54,294 bases of DNA. Source: a virus. The DNA lies in the IMG/VR virus record IMGVR_UViG_3300020438_000053, positions 1 through 54,294 of that record. One strand, 5' to 3'. Position 1 is the stretch's first letter; every line of letters starts with the position of its first letter. A model generated the notes under the pieces. That model had not been told where the DNA came from and did no database searches. It saw only the letters and a program-made list of their open reading frames with translations. Below are positions 16,085 to 23,666 of this stretch, piece by piece. A program made the position numbers and the translations under genes.

Positions 16085-17988
16085 TTCGTGTACTCCTTGG
16101 TTATTATGCCTTCGGCGGAAAGAGGTACCTCTTTCGCCCACTCCGGCGACGTTGACATTATTTCTATTACTTCCTTTAAACCTTCTTTCGCACGAGCCGT
16201 CTCGATCTCAATCACAACTTCATCATGAACGTGCATGACGATATTGTAGCCAGCTTCGTCCAACTTCACCAACATGTGCGCAAAGATATCGCGAGCAGTA
16301 GCCTGAATCTTGTTTTGAAACAGATTGGCTCCGTAGGTGTATGTCCGACGAACAGACCCCTCTTGGGTGGCTACCGTTATGCCGTCGGTCTCGATGCGGC
16401 ATCGGGTGTAGCGCAACTCCCGACCGCTCGGTATCTCGAACGAGTAATCGTCGCCTGTCTTGGCGGCATCCTTCAGGGCCCAATCGTGTGCCTTCCATGC
16501 CGCTGTGATCCCCGGGTTTTTTGATCGGAAATCGGACACCTGTATGTAGGCGTTTACCCATTGCCGACGGTCGAAGGTCGACAGGGTAGGGTAAGCGGTG
16601 GCCTTGCCCGGCTGGTATGCCGCTGCAAAATCCTTGAAGCGAATCTCGTCGGATTTAGTAAAAGGTAAGTCAAGCAAGTCTTGTTGCCCGTAACTCTTAA
16701 CCGTCTCCGCAAACTTGAACCACCCACTACCGTAGCCTAACTGCAACACACGAACCTTAGCCAGCATATACAGTCCGGGGTCCTCGTCCTTGAGTTTACC
16801 GCCAGTCCATCCCATAGTGATTCTGGCGTGAGCCTCGTACGGAGACATGCCGCCACCCAGCTGTTCTAAGAATTCGTAATCCTCAGCCAACCAAGCAGTA
16901 AGCCGAGCCTCGATTTGAGCAAGGTCTACTATCAGAAGCTTTTTCCCTTTGCCTGCACAGATGCATGACCTTATGTCTACGCCGTACTGAGGTGCTCGTG
17001 GCAAATTCTGAATGTTGAACCCGCCGTCACCTGACCATCGTCCGGTAGCATCGGCGCCAAAATATTTTAAGTTGTAGCTAATGCGATCCATGGCATTCAA
17101 CCTTTCCTCCATCGCTCGCAAACCCTTTAGGTGCTTGTTAATTCTTTGTACCGCCTGCATATCTGCCGCGAATGTTATCTGCTTGCCGTATTCTGCATTC
17201 CATTGCAGAAAGTCCTCGCTGTTTTTGTCGAGAGATTTAGGTGGGGGTATGCCCAACTTCTTGCACTCGATGGCTAACGCTTTTTTAGAATAAACGGCAA
17301 AGGTTTTGCGAGTGTCGGGATCGATCTCGTCGTACCATGGAAGGCGTTGCTTAGCGTCGAACAACTGGCGCTCCAAATGATTTATGCCGTCGCGAATGGT
17401 CTTAATCGCGGGGGGTAAACCATCCCAAGCCATCGCGCGGGTCATCATGGAAAGCCTACGCTCGTACGCAGGCCAACCGCCCTCTAACTTTTCCCAAATT
17501 TCGTAGCAGTACCGAGCGTCATCCAGTGCGTACTCGAGGGTCTCTTTGGCCTTGTCTTCGGCCACCAAGTCGTCCCAAGTCTTGCCCTTCATGTTGTCAC
17601 GCACCTCTTTGGACATGTCCACACCGAGAATCGCCTTGGCGGCTCCCTTGAGGTTGCGTTGATACTGGTAGTACACGCACATGTCGGCGGTACATTCCCA
17701 CTCTACTTTTATGTCGGATGGAATAATCCCAAGTTCTTGGAGACGCTCGAACACACGTTGGTCAAAGCTAGCATTGTGTGCTACCAACGTGTAACCATCC
17801 AAGCGTCTCCAATCAAAGTTTTCCGGGTTGCCTACGAACTCTAGTTCGGACGAGTAGATCGCCACTAAGTAGGCTAAGAATTCCGGGTGATTTACGTACT
17901 GCCATGTCGACATTCTGGCGATGGAGACCAAGGTAGAATAGAAGGTCTCGAAGTCGATCGCCGCAACTTTTCTTTTATTTTTTTTCAT
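16081..17988 (-). CDS. DNA polymerase I (family A) with 3'-5' exonuclease
   Basis: A 635-aa replicative PolA. ATG 17988 gives the normal N-terminus MKKNKRKVAAIDFET; the open frame extends upstream but through an unlikely segment. Exonuclease residues are present: D12 and E14 (DFET), D76 (HNASFD), and YALDDARY around D156. Polymerase motif A is LLIVDLAQIEARL (D355), the O-helix is LAKVRVLQLGYG (K411, Y419) and motif C is MHVHDEVVIE (D589). The residue equivalent to E. coli Phe762 is Leu415, and the usual O-helix Arg754 position is Tyr407. There is no 5'-3' exonuclease domain. It is followed in the operon by the dNMP kinase and primase-helicase. Confidence 0.92.
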   Translation of the reverse strand: MKKNKRKVAAIDFETFYSTLVSIARMSTWQYVNHPEFLAYLVAIYSSELEFVGNPENFDWRRLDGYTLVAHNASFDQRVFERLQELGIIPSDIKVEWECTADMCVYYQYQRNLKGAAKAILGVDMSKEVRDNMKGKTWDDLVAEDKAKETLEYALDDARYCYEIWEKLEGGWPAYERRLSMMTRAMAWDGLPPAIKTIRDGINHLERQLFDAKQRLPWYDEIDPDTRKTFAVYSKKALAIECKKLGIPPPKSLDKNSEDFLQWNAEYGKQITFAADMQAVQRINKHLKGLRAMEERLNAMDRISYNLKYFGADATGRWSGDGGFNIQNLPRAPQYGVDIRSCICAGKGKKLLIVDLAQIEARLTAWLAEDYEFLEQLGGGMSPYEAHARITMGWTGGKLKDEDPGLYMLAKVRVLQLGYGSGWFKFAETVKSYGQQDLLDLPFTKSDEIRFKDFAAAYQPGKATAYPTLSTFDRRQWVNAYIQVSDFRSKNPGITAAWKAHDWALKDAAKTGDDYSFEIPSGRELRYTRCRIETDGITVATQEGSVRRTYTYGANLFQNKIQATARDIFAHMLVKLDEAGYNIVMHVHDEVVIEIETARAKEGLKEVIEIMSTSPEWAKEVPLSAEGIITKEYTK

Positions 17989-18006
17989 AGGACAATAGGA
18001 AAGAGT

Positions 18007-18033
18007 GGGCGACCGGGAATTTCCCGGCCACCC
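18007..18033. repeat. Strong GC-rich hairpin between two replication genes
   Basis: CCGGGAATTTCCCGG (18013-18027) is a near-perfect palindrome extended by flanking GGG...CCC bases. It lies in the 92-bp gap before the polymerase gene (minus strand). A second small stem, ATTACT/AGTAAT, sits at about 18059-18076. With no clear T-run downstream it could tune expression between the ssDNA-binding candidate and polymerase, through RNA processing for example. Confidence 0.5.
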
Positions 18034-18080
18034 ATGAACACACACCACTGAGTATTCAGATTACTAAACCAAGTAATGGA

Positions 18081-18791
18081 TTAGCTAAAATCAGCGAGCC
18101 ACTCACGAAATTCGGGAGTGTTCTTGTGCCCTCTTCGAAGATCCGGTACAACCACGGTGTTGTTGCCGAACACATCGGTACCCGTGTCGAGAGTGAACGT
18201 GCCGGCGGTAAAGCCTTCACGGTAGTACATGCGGAATGCAGTGAACATTTTTACTGCAGCACGCTTGTACGCCACTCCCTTGATACGCCACATCGCGAAA
18301 GCGTAGTTCTCCTTGCCGTAATCAAACGGGTAGATCTCAGGATCATCGCCCTTAATTGCGATCAAAGCATCCGCTATAGGCATCCAATCAGGCTTCTGCC
18401 CGTTGGAACCCCACTCGAATGATCCACCCGCCTCGTGAGCTTCTTTCTTGGTGAGAATTCGAGGAATCTCGCCGCCATCCCAATCCACGTTTTCTTCATA
18501 CATCTTGCCAATGCGAATAACCGTGAGTTCTATAGGAGCTTTTAGCACGAACTCGTTGTCTAAAACGATGTCACCCGCGTTATACTCCTTCTCTTGGGCC
18601 TTCTTACTGACCGCCTGTAATATAGAAAGCCTCGGGAACGCTATGTCGCTAGCATCTAGATCGTCGACTAACCCCCCTACGGTCAACCCCGCTGTAGCTG
18701 AGCCCTCCGTATAGGTTACCTCGCCGGACGCTTCCGCCAGTACTGTCGTTTCCGTTTCTTCTACTTCTTCACTTAGTGCTTTTTTTGCCAT
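18081..18791 (-). CDS. Putative single-stranded DNA-binding-like replication protein
   Basis: A 236-aa protein starting at ATG 18791 (MAKKALSEE), after an AAGAAG-type ribosome-binding sequence; the in-frame upstream ATG overlaps the preceding gene's spacer. It has an acidic, disordered N-terminus, then FPRLSILQAVSKKAQEKEYN and a beta-rich core (FVLKAPIELTVIRIGKMYEE, AVKMFTAFRMYY). This pattern (FPRL...Q, then GDIVL...) occurs in phage proteins beside PolA and Cas4-like nuclease genes, where an OB-type ssDNA-binding role is suspected. No catalytic residues are visible. Function is inferred from location and pattern. Confidence 0.5.
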   Translation of the reverse strand: MAKKALSEEVEETETTVLAEASGEVTYTEGSATAGLTVGGLVDDLDASDIAFPRLSILQAVSKKAQEKEYNAGDIVLDNEFVLKAPIELTVIRIGKMYEENVDWDGGEIPRILTKKEAHEAGGSFEWGSNGQKPDWMPIADALIAIKGDDPEIYPFDYGKENYAFAMWRIKGVAYKRAAVKMFTAFRMYYREGFTAGTFTLDTGTDVFGNNTVVVPDLRRGHKNTPEFREWLADFS

Positions 18792-18853
18792 CTTCTTGTT
18801 TTGTTTTTTGTGTTTCTGTTTTGTTGTCCATAACGCAAGCGCCATGGGTAAAT

Positions 18854-19963
18854 TTAAAGTTTTTTTGCTTTCTTTAGGTAAGGAGTGCGATCTCGGTCTT
18901 CCTCGGCGGCTAGCATCCCCGCCTCTTCCAAGGCTATCTCAATGGTGCCGCGAGCGTTTTTCTTCTCCCCTCGGGGAAGCTTCTTGCCCAATGCCTTAGA
19001 CAACTGGGCCAACGTTACGTTGCTCGCTTCCATGAATTCTTCGGGAGTCAGTAGGTGTGCTAGGGTGTCGTAAGCCTCTTGGGCATTCTCAATCTTAGTC
19101 GATGGAGTGCGCCAACGCAAATCGTAACCCGGTATCTCACGACCCTCTTCCTCCGCTAATTTTAACGCCTGCTTCTTGGCAGCACCCGCCCAACGATCCA
19201 AAACCGACGCCACATTGAGCATCTTTCCAATTACGTCAGGGTCTTCGACCTGAGCAGGGTCGTAGTTGTGCCACAGCACTGTCTGAAAATCATCTACGGA
19301 CTTCTCGTACTTCTTGGCGATGGGCAACAGCTTGTCGCTCAAAGCCTGACACGTCAGCCGATGCTTGCAGAAACGACAGCCCTCGGTGTTTGGTCGAAGG
19401 TCGGGGGTCTCTTCCTCGGCTTTAGTGATTATCAAATCTAAACGCATACCGACATCCTCCATGTCTTCCCGAGTATACTCGGCTTCGAGAAGCTCGTCAC
19501 GGCGAGGTATCAACAGCACCGTCGTGGCTGTTTTCAGGTCGGAAAACTTATCAAATATTCCTTTGGCGTAGGCTTGGATCTGTATGTTTATGTCGGCGTC
19601 GTCAACCTCGCCGTAGCCAAACTTGTAATCAATTATGAAGGCGTGAGTACCCACAATTATAACCAAATCGACGGTTCCAAATATGGAACTACCGTCTTCT
19701 CGATATACGACCTTTACCCGCATCTCTTTGTGAATCTCATCGGCGTCGGTGCTAATCTTTTTTACATAATCCAATACGGTGCGGACACACCGTACTTGTT
19801 CGTCATTTAACCCGTCTAGCTTTCCCGTCTCGGCGGCTGAGTGCAGCATGGTGCCCTCTTCAGCAAACTTATTTGTTTCGTTGCTTGATCGGTACCCCGG
19901 GCAAATCTCTACGTATTTGAGGGTGCTCGGGCCGAGCTCGTGATGTTCTTCGGGTGATGACAT
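18854..19963 (-). CDS. Cas4/RecB-like PD-(D/E)XK exonuclease with Cys cluster (DUF2800-like)
   Basis: A 369-aa nuclease. The catalytic core is visible: SIFGTVDLVIIVGTHAFIID with D99, then D112-Y-K114 (IDYKFGYGEVD) and Gln residues in INIQIQAYAKG. Four Cys (C22 and C196-x-x-C199...C205) match the iron-sulphur cluster positions of Cas4/AddB-type nucleases. The C-terminal third is helical and Lys/Glu-rich. Phage members of this family process DNA ends for recombination or replication. It sits in the replication operon next to the ssDNA-binding candidate; a protospacer-capture role is possible in principle, but there is no CRISPR array here. Confidence 0.8.
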   Translation of the reverse strand: MSSPEEHHELGPSTLKYVEICPGYRSSNETNKFAEEGTMLHSAAETGKLDGLNDEQVRCVRTVLDYVKKISTDADEIHKEMRVKVVYREDGSSIFGTVDLVIIVGTHAFIIDYKFGYGEVDDADINIQIQAYAKGIFDKFSDLKTATTVLLIPRRDELLEAEYTREDMEDVGMRLDLIITKAEEETPDLRPNTEGCRFCKHRLTCQALSDKLLPIAKKYEKSVDDFQTVLWHNYDPAQVEDPDVIGKMLNVASVLDRWAGAAKKQALKLAEEEGREIPGYDLRWRTPSTKIENAQEAYDTLAHLLTPEEFMEASNVTLAQLSKALGKKLPRGEKKNARGTIEIALEEAGMLAAEEDRDRTPYLKKAKKL

Positions 19964-19965
19964 AA

Positions 19966-20277
19966 TTACTTATCCTGTTTTTTATCCACTTCGATGGCTA
20001 CGGCTTCGAGAGCTTGGTATAGAACTTTTACTTCCTCTTGTAAAGAAGCAATTTGAACACTCTGAAAAGCCACGTAACTCATAACACTTTCAGCTTCGGT
20101 ACAACCTCTGTCTTGCTGAGCTTTTTTAGCAATTCCATCAGCATGGGCAAGCATCTCTGCATGCATTGTCTTGTACTCTTCCGGCAAGTCTTCAAGACCG
20201 CCTATGCTGTGAAACTTAGAGCGTATGGGGTCGGGGTCGTTGCCCTGAGAAAACCTCACTCGATAGCCCCCGAACAA
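19966..20277 (-). CDS. Hypothetical 103-aa helical protein
   Basis: A polar protein whose C-terminal half is a predicted coiled coil (SVQIASLQEEVKVLYQALEA). No known motif is recognised. It overlaps the upstream gene by 22 bp and is separated by only 2 bp from the nuclease gene, so it belongs to the replication operon. A structural or adaptor function in a replication complex would fit, without direct evidence. Confidence 0.55.
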   Translation of the reverse strand: MFGGYRVRFSQGNDPDPIRSKFHSIGGLEDLPEEYKTMHAEMLAHADGIAKKAQQDRGCTEAESVMSYVAFQSVQIASLQEEVKVLYQALEAVAIEVDKKQDK

Positions 20278-20507
20278 TGGGTGTTGAGGAAGTTTACAAA
20301 CCCCGCCTTAGTCGTTTCACACACAACCATGGAAGGCTCTAACGCCTCAGCGCCGTCTTCGTTAAAATAATCCGGGTGTCGATTGGAATTAACCCTCCGG
20401 AATTGTTTGGTAGCTTCCGTGACGCCAGTGAACCACAGGTCGTGGTGGCCCCCTAAGCTGCTGTCTACGTTAACCACACGTACTTGGTGTATTATTGTTT
20501 GTGCCAT
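20256..20507 (-). CDS. Hypothetical 83-aa protein
   Basis: Contains HHDLWFTGVTEATKQFRRVN and a Cys-bearing end (VVCETTKAGFVNFLNTHC). It is mixed alpha/beta in appearance and has no membrane segment. It lies between a small membrane protein gene and a coiled-coil protein gene in the minus-strand operon. No family is recognised. The reading frame is supported by its position and by the lack of better alternatives. Confidence 0.5.
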   Translation of the reverse strand: MAQTIIHQVRVVNVDSSLGGHHDLWFTGVTEATKQFRRVNSNRHPDYFNEDGAEALEPSMVVCETTKAGFVNFLNTHCSGAIE

Positions 20508-20537
20508 GTATCTTGTTTTTTATTGTTTTTTGTGAAG

Positions 20538-20843
20538 CTACCCGCTCACTTGAATGATTAGGTAACCTATGTAAATTAAACCTCCCGCCGACAAAGCCAG
20601 CAAGGTCATGACGGCCCACAATATCGCGTCGTTCACAGTCGCGGAGCCTTTCGTAATCCACTTTGCTTCTTTGAGGCGGTGTCGAATGTAGGCTTTCGCC
20701 TCATCAGCCGATAAACCATGCCCCGGAGTAAACTTATAATTGCCCATATTTTCTTCATATTTTTTCCTTAGTTTTAGCATTCGCTCTTGGTAGCGCTGGT
20801 TTTCGTTACGGACTTCGATGTCCTTGTTGCTCATCTTTGACAT
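20538..20843 (-). CDS. Small protein with N-terminal coiled coil and C-terminal membrane helix
   Basis: A 101-aa protein. Residues 1-35 are charged (EVRNENQRYQERMLKLRKKY), a middle segment contains GHGLSADEAKAYIRHRLKEA, and residues about 75-97 form a transmembrane helix (ILWAVMTLLALSAGGLIYIG). Such tail-anchored proteins could tether replication proteins to the membrane, which is speculative. It follows the SF2 helicase gene after 5 bp. Confidence 0.6.
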   Translation of the reverse strand: MSKMSNKDIEVRNENQRYQERMLKLRKKYEENMGNYKFTPGHGLSADEAKAYIRHRLKEAKWITKGSATVNDAILWAVMTLLALSAGGLIYIGYLIIQVSG

Positions 20844-20848
20844 AATTA

Positions 20849-22207
20849 TTAAAGTACGGGATTCAACTCGTCATCATTGATTCGGTCTAAATTCGTGAGC
20901 TTTCGACGGACGGCGCGACATACGCCCATCTCAACAGTGTCAGCCGCAAACACGATCTTTTGTACCGATGCCGTCTCACCCCCGGCACGGTGGACTCGTC
21001 CTAACGTTTGCCGCAACTCGACCGCCGAAAAACTTGGAGATATTAGACTTACACGGGGATGACCGCCATGCTCGTCATGCAAATTTAACCCTACCCCGCC
21101 CGCTTGGATCATACATACTATCACACGGGCATGATTGCTCTGAAAAGATTCTACGTTCTCCTGCCTTTCACTACCAGTCTGGTCACCGTGTACCGTGGCT
21201 ATAGGAATATCTAGGGTCAATCGACCAATGACGGCATCTAAAGTCGCCCTGAAATTTACAAACAATGCAACAGAATTTCCATCGTTAACAGCATCGCGAG
21301 CCAACTCCACGAAGACAGGCACCTTTAGCAACTCGGTCTCCTGCCGTGCACGTAGCTGTATGGTCAAGGGAGATTCCTCGTCATCACCCATAGTGACAGC
21401 CAACTGAGCCAACTCGTTGCTCATGACGGCATAAATGTCATCTATGTCCTCGCTCTCGTCTATGCGATAACCATCAGCCACCACCAAGGTGTCGGGAAAC
21501 GCACCCTCAGGCAATTCACTGATGCGTATGCGACTACCGCGACTAGGGTAAATGTGATTGTGCAAAGCACTTAGCACCTTAGCGCTGTTGTTAAATACCA
21601 ACCCACCAAAAACTCCACGCTTGCACCCAGTGCGCAAACACCAATTCCACCAACCTCGGTAGTCGTGCAAACCTAACAAATAACCAATGGATTTCATCTC
21701 CACGGGATTACTGCATACAGTAGCGGATAACATCATAGTAGGTATGCCCTCGGCCTTAGCCGTAGCCAACATTTTTGAGTTTACGGTCTTGTCGCCCTTG
21801 CAACGGTGTACCTCATCGAAAATCAGTACCACGGTGTTCTTGTCCAAGTTCCAACGAATCTTTTTGCCCTTCTTATGCAGAAAAGCGGTGTTGCCACCAC
21901 GCAGTTTGTCGTAGGTGTAGGCAAAATGAGTGGGGTCGTTCGGGCGAAATGCCTTCATCCAATCAGTCCAACTAGGTATAACCGCTTTAGGGCATACCAC
22001 GAAAGGTATACGACCCAAACGTCGACAAACTTCTAACGCCATTATCGTCTTACCCGTGCCCGTGTCACTGCCGTCCAATGCGTGGCCGTAGGTCCTCATC
22101 GCGTGGGTCAAGGCGTCAACGTGATCCTCCTGCCAGTCATGCAGGGTAGGGCAAGAAGACTGTAGAACCTTACCCGCTTTGACTTGTGCTACTGACATCG
22201 TGCTCAA
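20849..22207 (-). CDS. Superfamily 2 DEAD/DEAH-like helicase
   Basis: A 452-aa helicase with both RecA-like domains: motif I DTGTGKT (48-54), motif II DEVH (131-134), motif III SAT (161-163), and motifs V/VI near AGGVGLNLHDEHGG and QTLGRVHRAGG in the C-terminal half. The layout is close to SNF2-like and phage UvsW-type helicases. UvsW-like proteins remodel branched DNA during recombination-dependent replication, which would fit with the RuvC-like, Cas4-like and PD-(D/E)XK nucleases here. It overlaps the sigma-like gene by 38 bp; M4 is an alternative start. Confidence 0.85.
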   Translation of the reverse strand: MSTMSVAQVKAGKVLQSSCPTLHDWQEDHVDALTHAMRTYGHALDGSDTGTGKTIMALEVCRRLGRIPFVVCPKAVIPSWTDWMKAFRPNDPTHFAYTYDKLRGGNTAFLHKKGKKIRWNLDKNTVVLIFDEVHRCKGDKTVNSKMLATAKAEGIPTMMLSATVCSNPVEMKSIGYLLGLHDYRGWWNWCLRTGCKRGVFGGLVFNNSAKVLSALHNHIYPSRGSRIRISELPEGAFPDTLVVADGYRIDESEDIDDIYAVMSNELAQLAVTMGDDEESPLTIQLRARQETELLKVPVFVELARDAVNDGNSVALFVNFRATLDAVIGRLTLDIPIATVHGDQTGSERQENVESFQSNHARVIVCMIQAGGVGLNLHDEHGGHPRVSLISPSFSAVELRQTLGRVHRAGGETASVQKIVFAADTVEMGVCRAVRRKLTNLDRINDDELNPVL

Positions 22208-22688
22208 TCCCTCCTTTGCGGTTTTCTATTTCCGTGAATAACTGTCGTGACCAATCTATGGGGTTTAAACCCTCTCGGCGAGCCACTGCTGAAAAAGATG
22301 CGAACATCTTCTTTAAACCACTCTGCTCTATCTGACGAACACGCTCGCGGGTTACACCCATTACGTCCGATATCTCCTGCAAAGTGTAAGTCTGACCCGC
22401 GTCAGGATCGTAAAAATGCTCGGTGCCGTCAGGCTGAATCATCGGTAGCTCCCCCGCCATGAACTGAGCCAAACGGGTGTCGGCACTGGTAGTCTTTTCC
22501 AGAGAGTTTCCAGCTAACGGCACAAACGCGGGCTCTTTCGGCGGCTTGACCGAAGCCGTGGACGATTTCCCGGAGCTCTTGGACTTCACGTCCGAGCTTG
22601 AAGAGCTCTTCTTCTGAGTACTCTCGCGTTGTGAAACGGATGCCGCAATTAGGGCATCCACGACGGCGTCTTTTGTGTCCTTCTCCAT
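22170..22688 (-). CDS. Sigma-70 region 4-like HTH protein, possible transcription regulator
   Basis: A 172-aa protein whose C-terminal part contains YTLQEISDVMGVTRERVRQI EQSGLKKM (residues 101-128), the clear signature of sigma factor region 4.2, which binds -35 elements. No region 2 is present, so it cannot be a complete sigma factor; it may redirect host RNA polymerase or act as a repressor. The N-terminal 50 residues are Ser/Lys-rich and overlap the zinc-ribbon gene in another frame. A start at M77 (22460) would give a 96-aa version with only the folded part; which start is used is uncertain. Confidence 0.7.
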   Translation of the reverse strand: MEKDTKDAVVDALIAASVSQRESTQKKSSSSSDVKSKSSGKSSTASVKPPKEPAFVPLAGNSLEKTTSADTRLAQFMAGELPMIQPDGTEHFYDPDAGQTYTLQEISDVMGVTRERVRQIEQSGLKKMFASFSAVARREGLNPIDWSRQLFTEIENRKGGIEHDVSSTSQSG

Positions 22689-22737
22689 GTCTAGTGTCTT
22701 TTGTTTGAGTTGGGGTGTCGCATTCAGGGCACTTCAT
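22429..22737 (-). CDS. NrdR-like zinc-ribbon protein
   Basis: Starts at ATG 22737 (MKCPECDTP), overlapping the stop of the small lipoprotein gene (ATGA). C3-P-E-C6 and C28-P-N-C31 form a zinc ribbon, followed by GIRFTTREY; the whole block mirrors the N-terminal ribbon of NrdR, the repressor of ribonucleotide reductase genes. The ATP-cone domain of NrdR is absent. Residues 38-62 form a short coiled coil (SEEELFKLGREVQELREIV). The last 45 residues look random, and the gene overlaps the sigma-like frame by about 260 bp. It may be a stand-alone regulator or part of a frameshifted fusion. Confidence 0.62.
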   Translation of the reverse strand: MKCPECDTPTQTKDTRHGEGHKRRRRGCPNCGIRFTTREYSEEELFKLGREVQELREIVHGFGQAAERARVCAVSWKLSGKDYQCRHPFGSVHGGGATDDSA

Positions 22738-22880
22738 CGAAGCTCTTCCGCGTCGCACAACCAACAAGGGCCGTGGCCCTGTGCGGGACATACATGGACA
22801 TTTACCGTGTCTCTACAGACAGGGGTCGTTGGTCGACAGCCAAAGGTCGACAGGGTGAGAAGTGTTAGAATCTTAATCAT
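22734..22880 (-). CDS. Small predicted lipoprotein, 48 aa
   Basis: The ATG at 22880 follows directly on an ACCACACACCAC leader. The protein begins MIKILTLLTLSTFGC, a lipoprotein signal with lipobox STFGC, followed by 33 residues with several Cys (VCRD, VCPAQ, PCWLC). Its stop overlaps the zinc-ribbon start as ATGA, which supports both starts. Small phage lipoproteins are often o-spanins or superinfection-exclusion proteins, but location among regulators and DNA enzymes gives no clear hint. It is too short for routine gene callers. Confidence 0.6.
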   Translation of the reverse strand: MIKILTLLTLSTFGCRPTTPVCRDTVNVHVCPAQGHGPCWLCDAEELR

Positions 22881-22892
22881 GTGGTGTGTGGT
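22881..22892 (-). promoter_or_regulatory. ACCACACACCAC start-codon leader (minus strand)
   Basis: Read on the minus strand, ACCACACACCAC ends directly at the ATG of the small lipoprotein gene. The same motif precedes many plus-strand genes between 27.5 and 35.3 kb. Its presence on the other strand, outside the A/C-rich region, argues that it is a deliberate signal and not a product of base composition. Confidence 0.6.
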
Positions 22893-22938
22893 TTTTCGCA
22901 TCGGGTAATTCCGATGTGAGCCTTTAACGTCTCATTTT

Positions 22939-22968
22939 GTTATACGAAAGTCAAACAAAATTAAACAA
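22939..22968 (-). promoter_or_regulatory. Candidate promoter for the lipoprotein / zinc-ribbon / helicase genes
   Basis: On the minus strand, TTGTTT (22968-22963) and TATAAC (22944-22939) are separated by 18 bp in an AT-rich tract of the 123-bp gap after the methyltransferase gene. The -10 hexamer and following bases (TATAACAAAA) are identical to those of the stronger promoter upstream of the RHH gene. Confidence 0.45.
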
Positions 22969-23003
22969 ATATTAAAAAAAGTTACGCATCCCAGTGTTTA
23001 AGC

Positions 23004-23666
23004 CTAGTTCGAGAGCTCTTTTCGTATTTTACCCTCGCCCAAAATGTAATCCCCCCACTGCTTTGCCATCGCTTTCGCAAATCCCGGGAACGTCTTGCTC
23101 CGATAACGAGCCCGCTCGCTCGGGGGCATGCCCATACTGCGAACATGCCACATCGGATCCTTGCGCCCGTCCTTATATACGTACATGTCGGGCTCCACTA
23201 TTTCGGTAGCCTCCAACAACGGTAAATTCTTCAACCACAACCCCGTCTTCTTGCTGTGCTCGTCACCGAAGAAATAAGGATGCACGTACTGATCGGGCTT
23301 GCGCCATTCCGTAGACATTATGCCAACGGGATTTTCTATCGCTATGCTGTAGATGTCGGCATCAGCCAAGGCCAGGAAGAACTTTATCGCATCCTCCCTC
23401 TGCTGTGGACGATCAGGAAAACGATCACGAAACTCAGGCTTCATCCACTTGTTCCCCGTTACCGTCAAATAAGTGCAGGGAGGGTGGGCGATCATCAAAT
23501 CCCAATCACCCTCAACCATTACGTCCAACACATCCTCACGAATATGCCACTCGGGATGATCACCACTACACTCCACCAGATCACAGGAATAAGCATTGAA
23601 ACCCCTAGCACGAAAAGCGCAGGTCACCACCTGACTCTCCTCGCAAGCTACCAGTACTTCCCTCAC
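23004..23666 (-). CDS. DNA cytosine methyltransferase (phage Dcm-like family)
   Basis: GTG 23666 is the start: it overlaps the RuvC-like stop as GTGA and gives the family N-terminus VREVLVACEESQVV. The 220-aa protein has CSGDHPEWHI, the catalytic PPC motif in MIAHPPCTYLTVTGNKW, and the ENPVG motif (ENV equivalent), followed by QYVHPYFFGDEHSKKTGLW. These agree with small phage cytosine-C5 methyltransferases. It could protect phage DNA from host restriction. No cognate restriction enzyme is next to it, so it looks like a solitary methylase. Confidence 0.8.
   Translation of the reverse strand: MREVLVACEESQVVTCAFRARGFNAYSCDLVECSGDHPEWHIREDVLDVMVEGDWDLMIAHPPCTYLTVTGNKWMKPEFRDRFPDRPQQREDAIKFFLALADADIYSIAIENPVGIMSTEWRKPDQYVHPYFFGDEHSKKTGLWLKNLPLLEATEIVEPDMYVYKDGRKDPMWHVRSMGMPPSERARYRSKTFPGFAKAMAKQWGDYILGEGKIRKELSN

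Noticed and set aside
18030-18053. ACACACACCAC on the plus strand before the polymerase gene
   Set aside because: It is on the opposite strand to the genes there and matches the leader imperfectly.
22740-22791. Upstream start for the zinc-ribbon gene
   Set aside because: It would overlap the lipoprotein gene and adds Arg-rich residues before the conserved MKCPEC start, which has an ATGA overlap.
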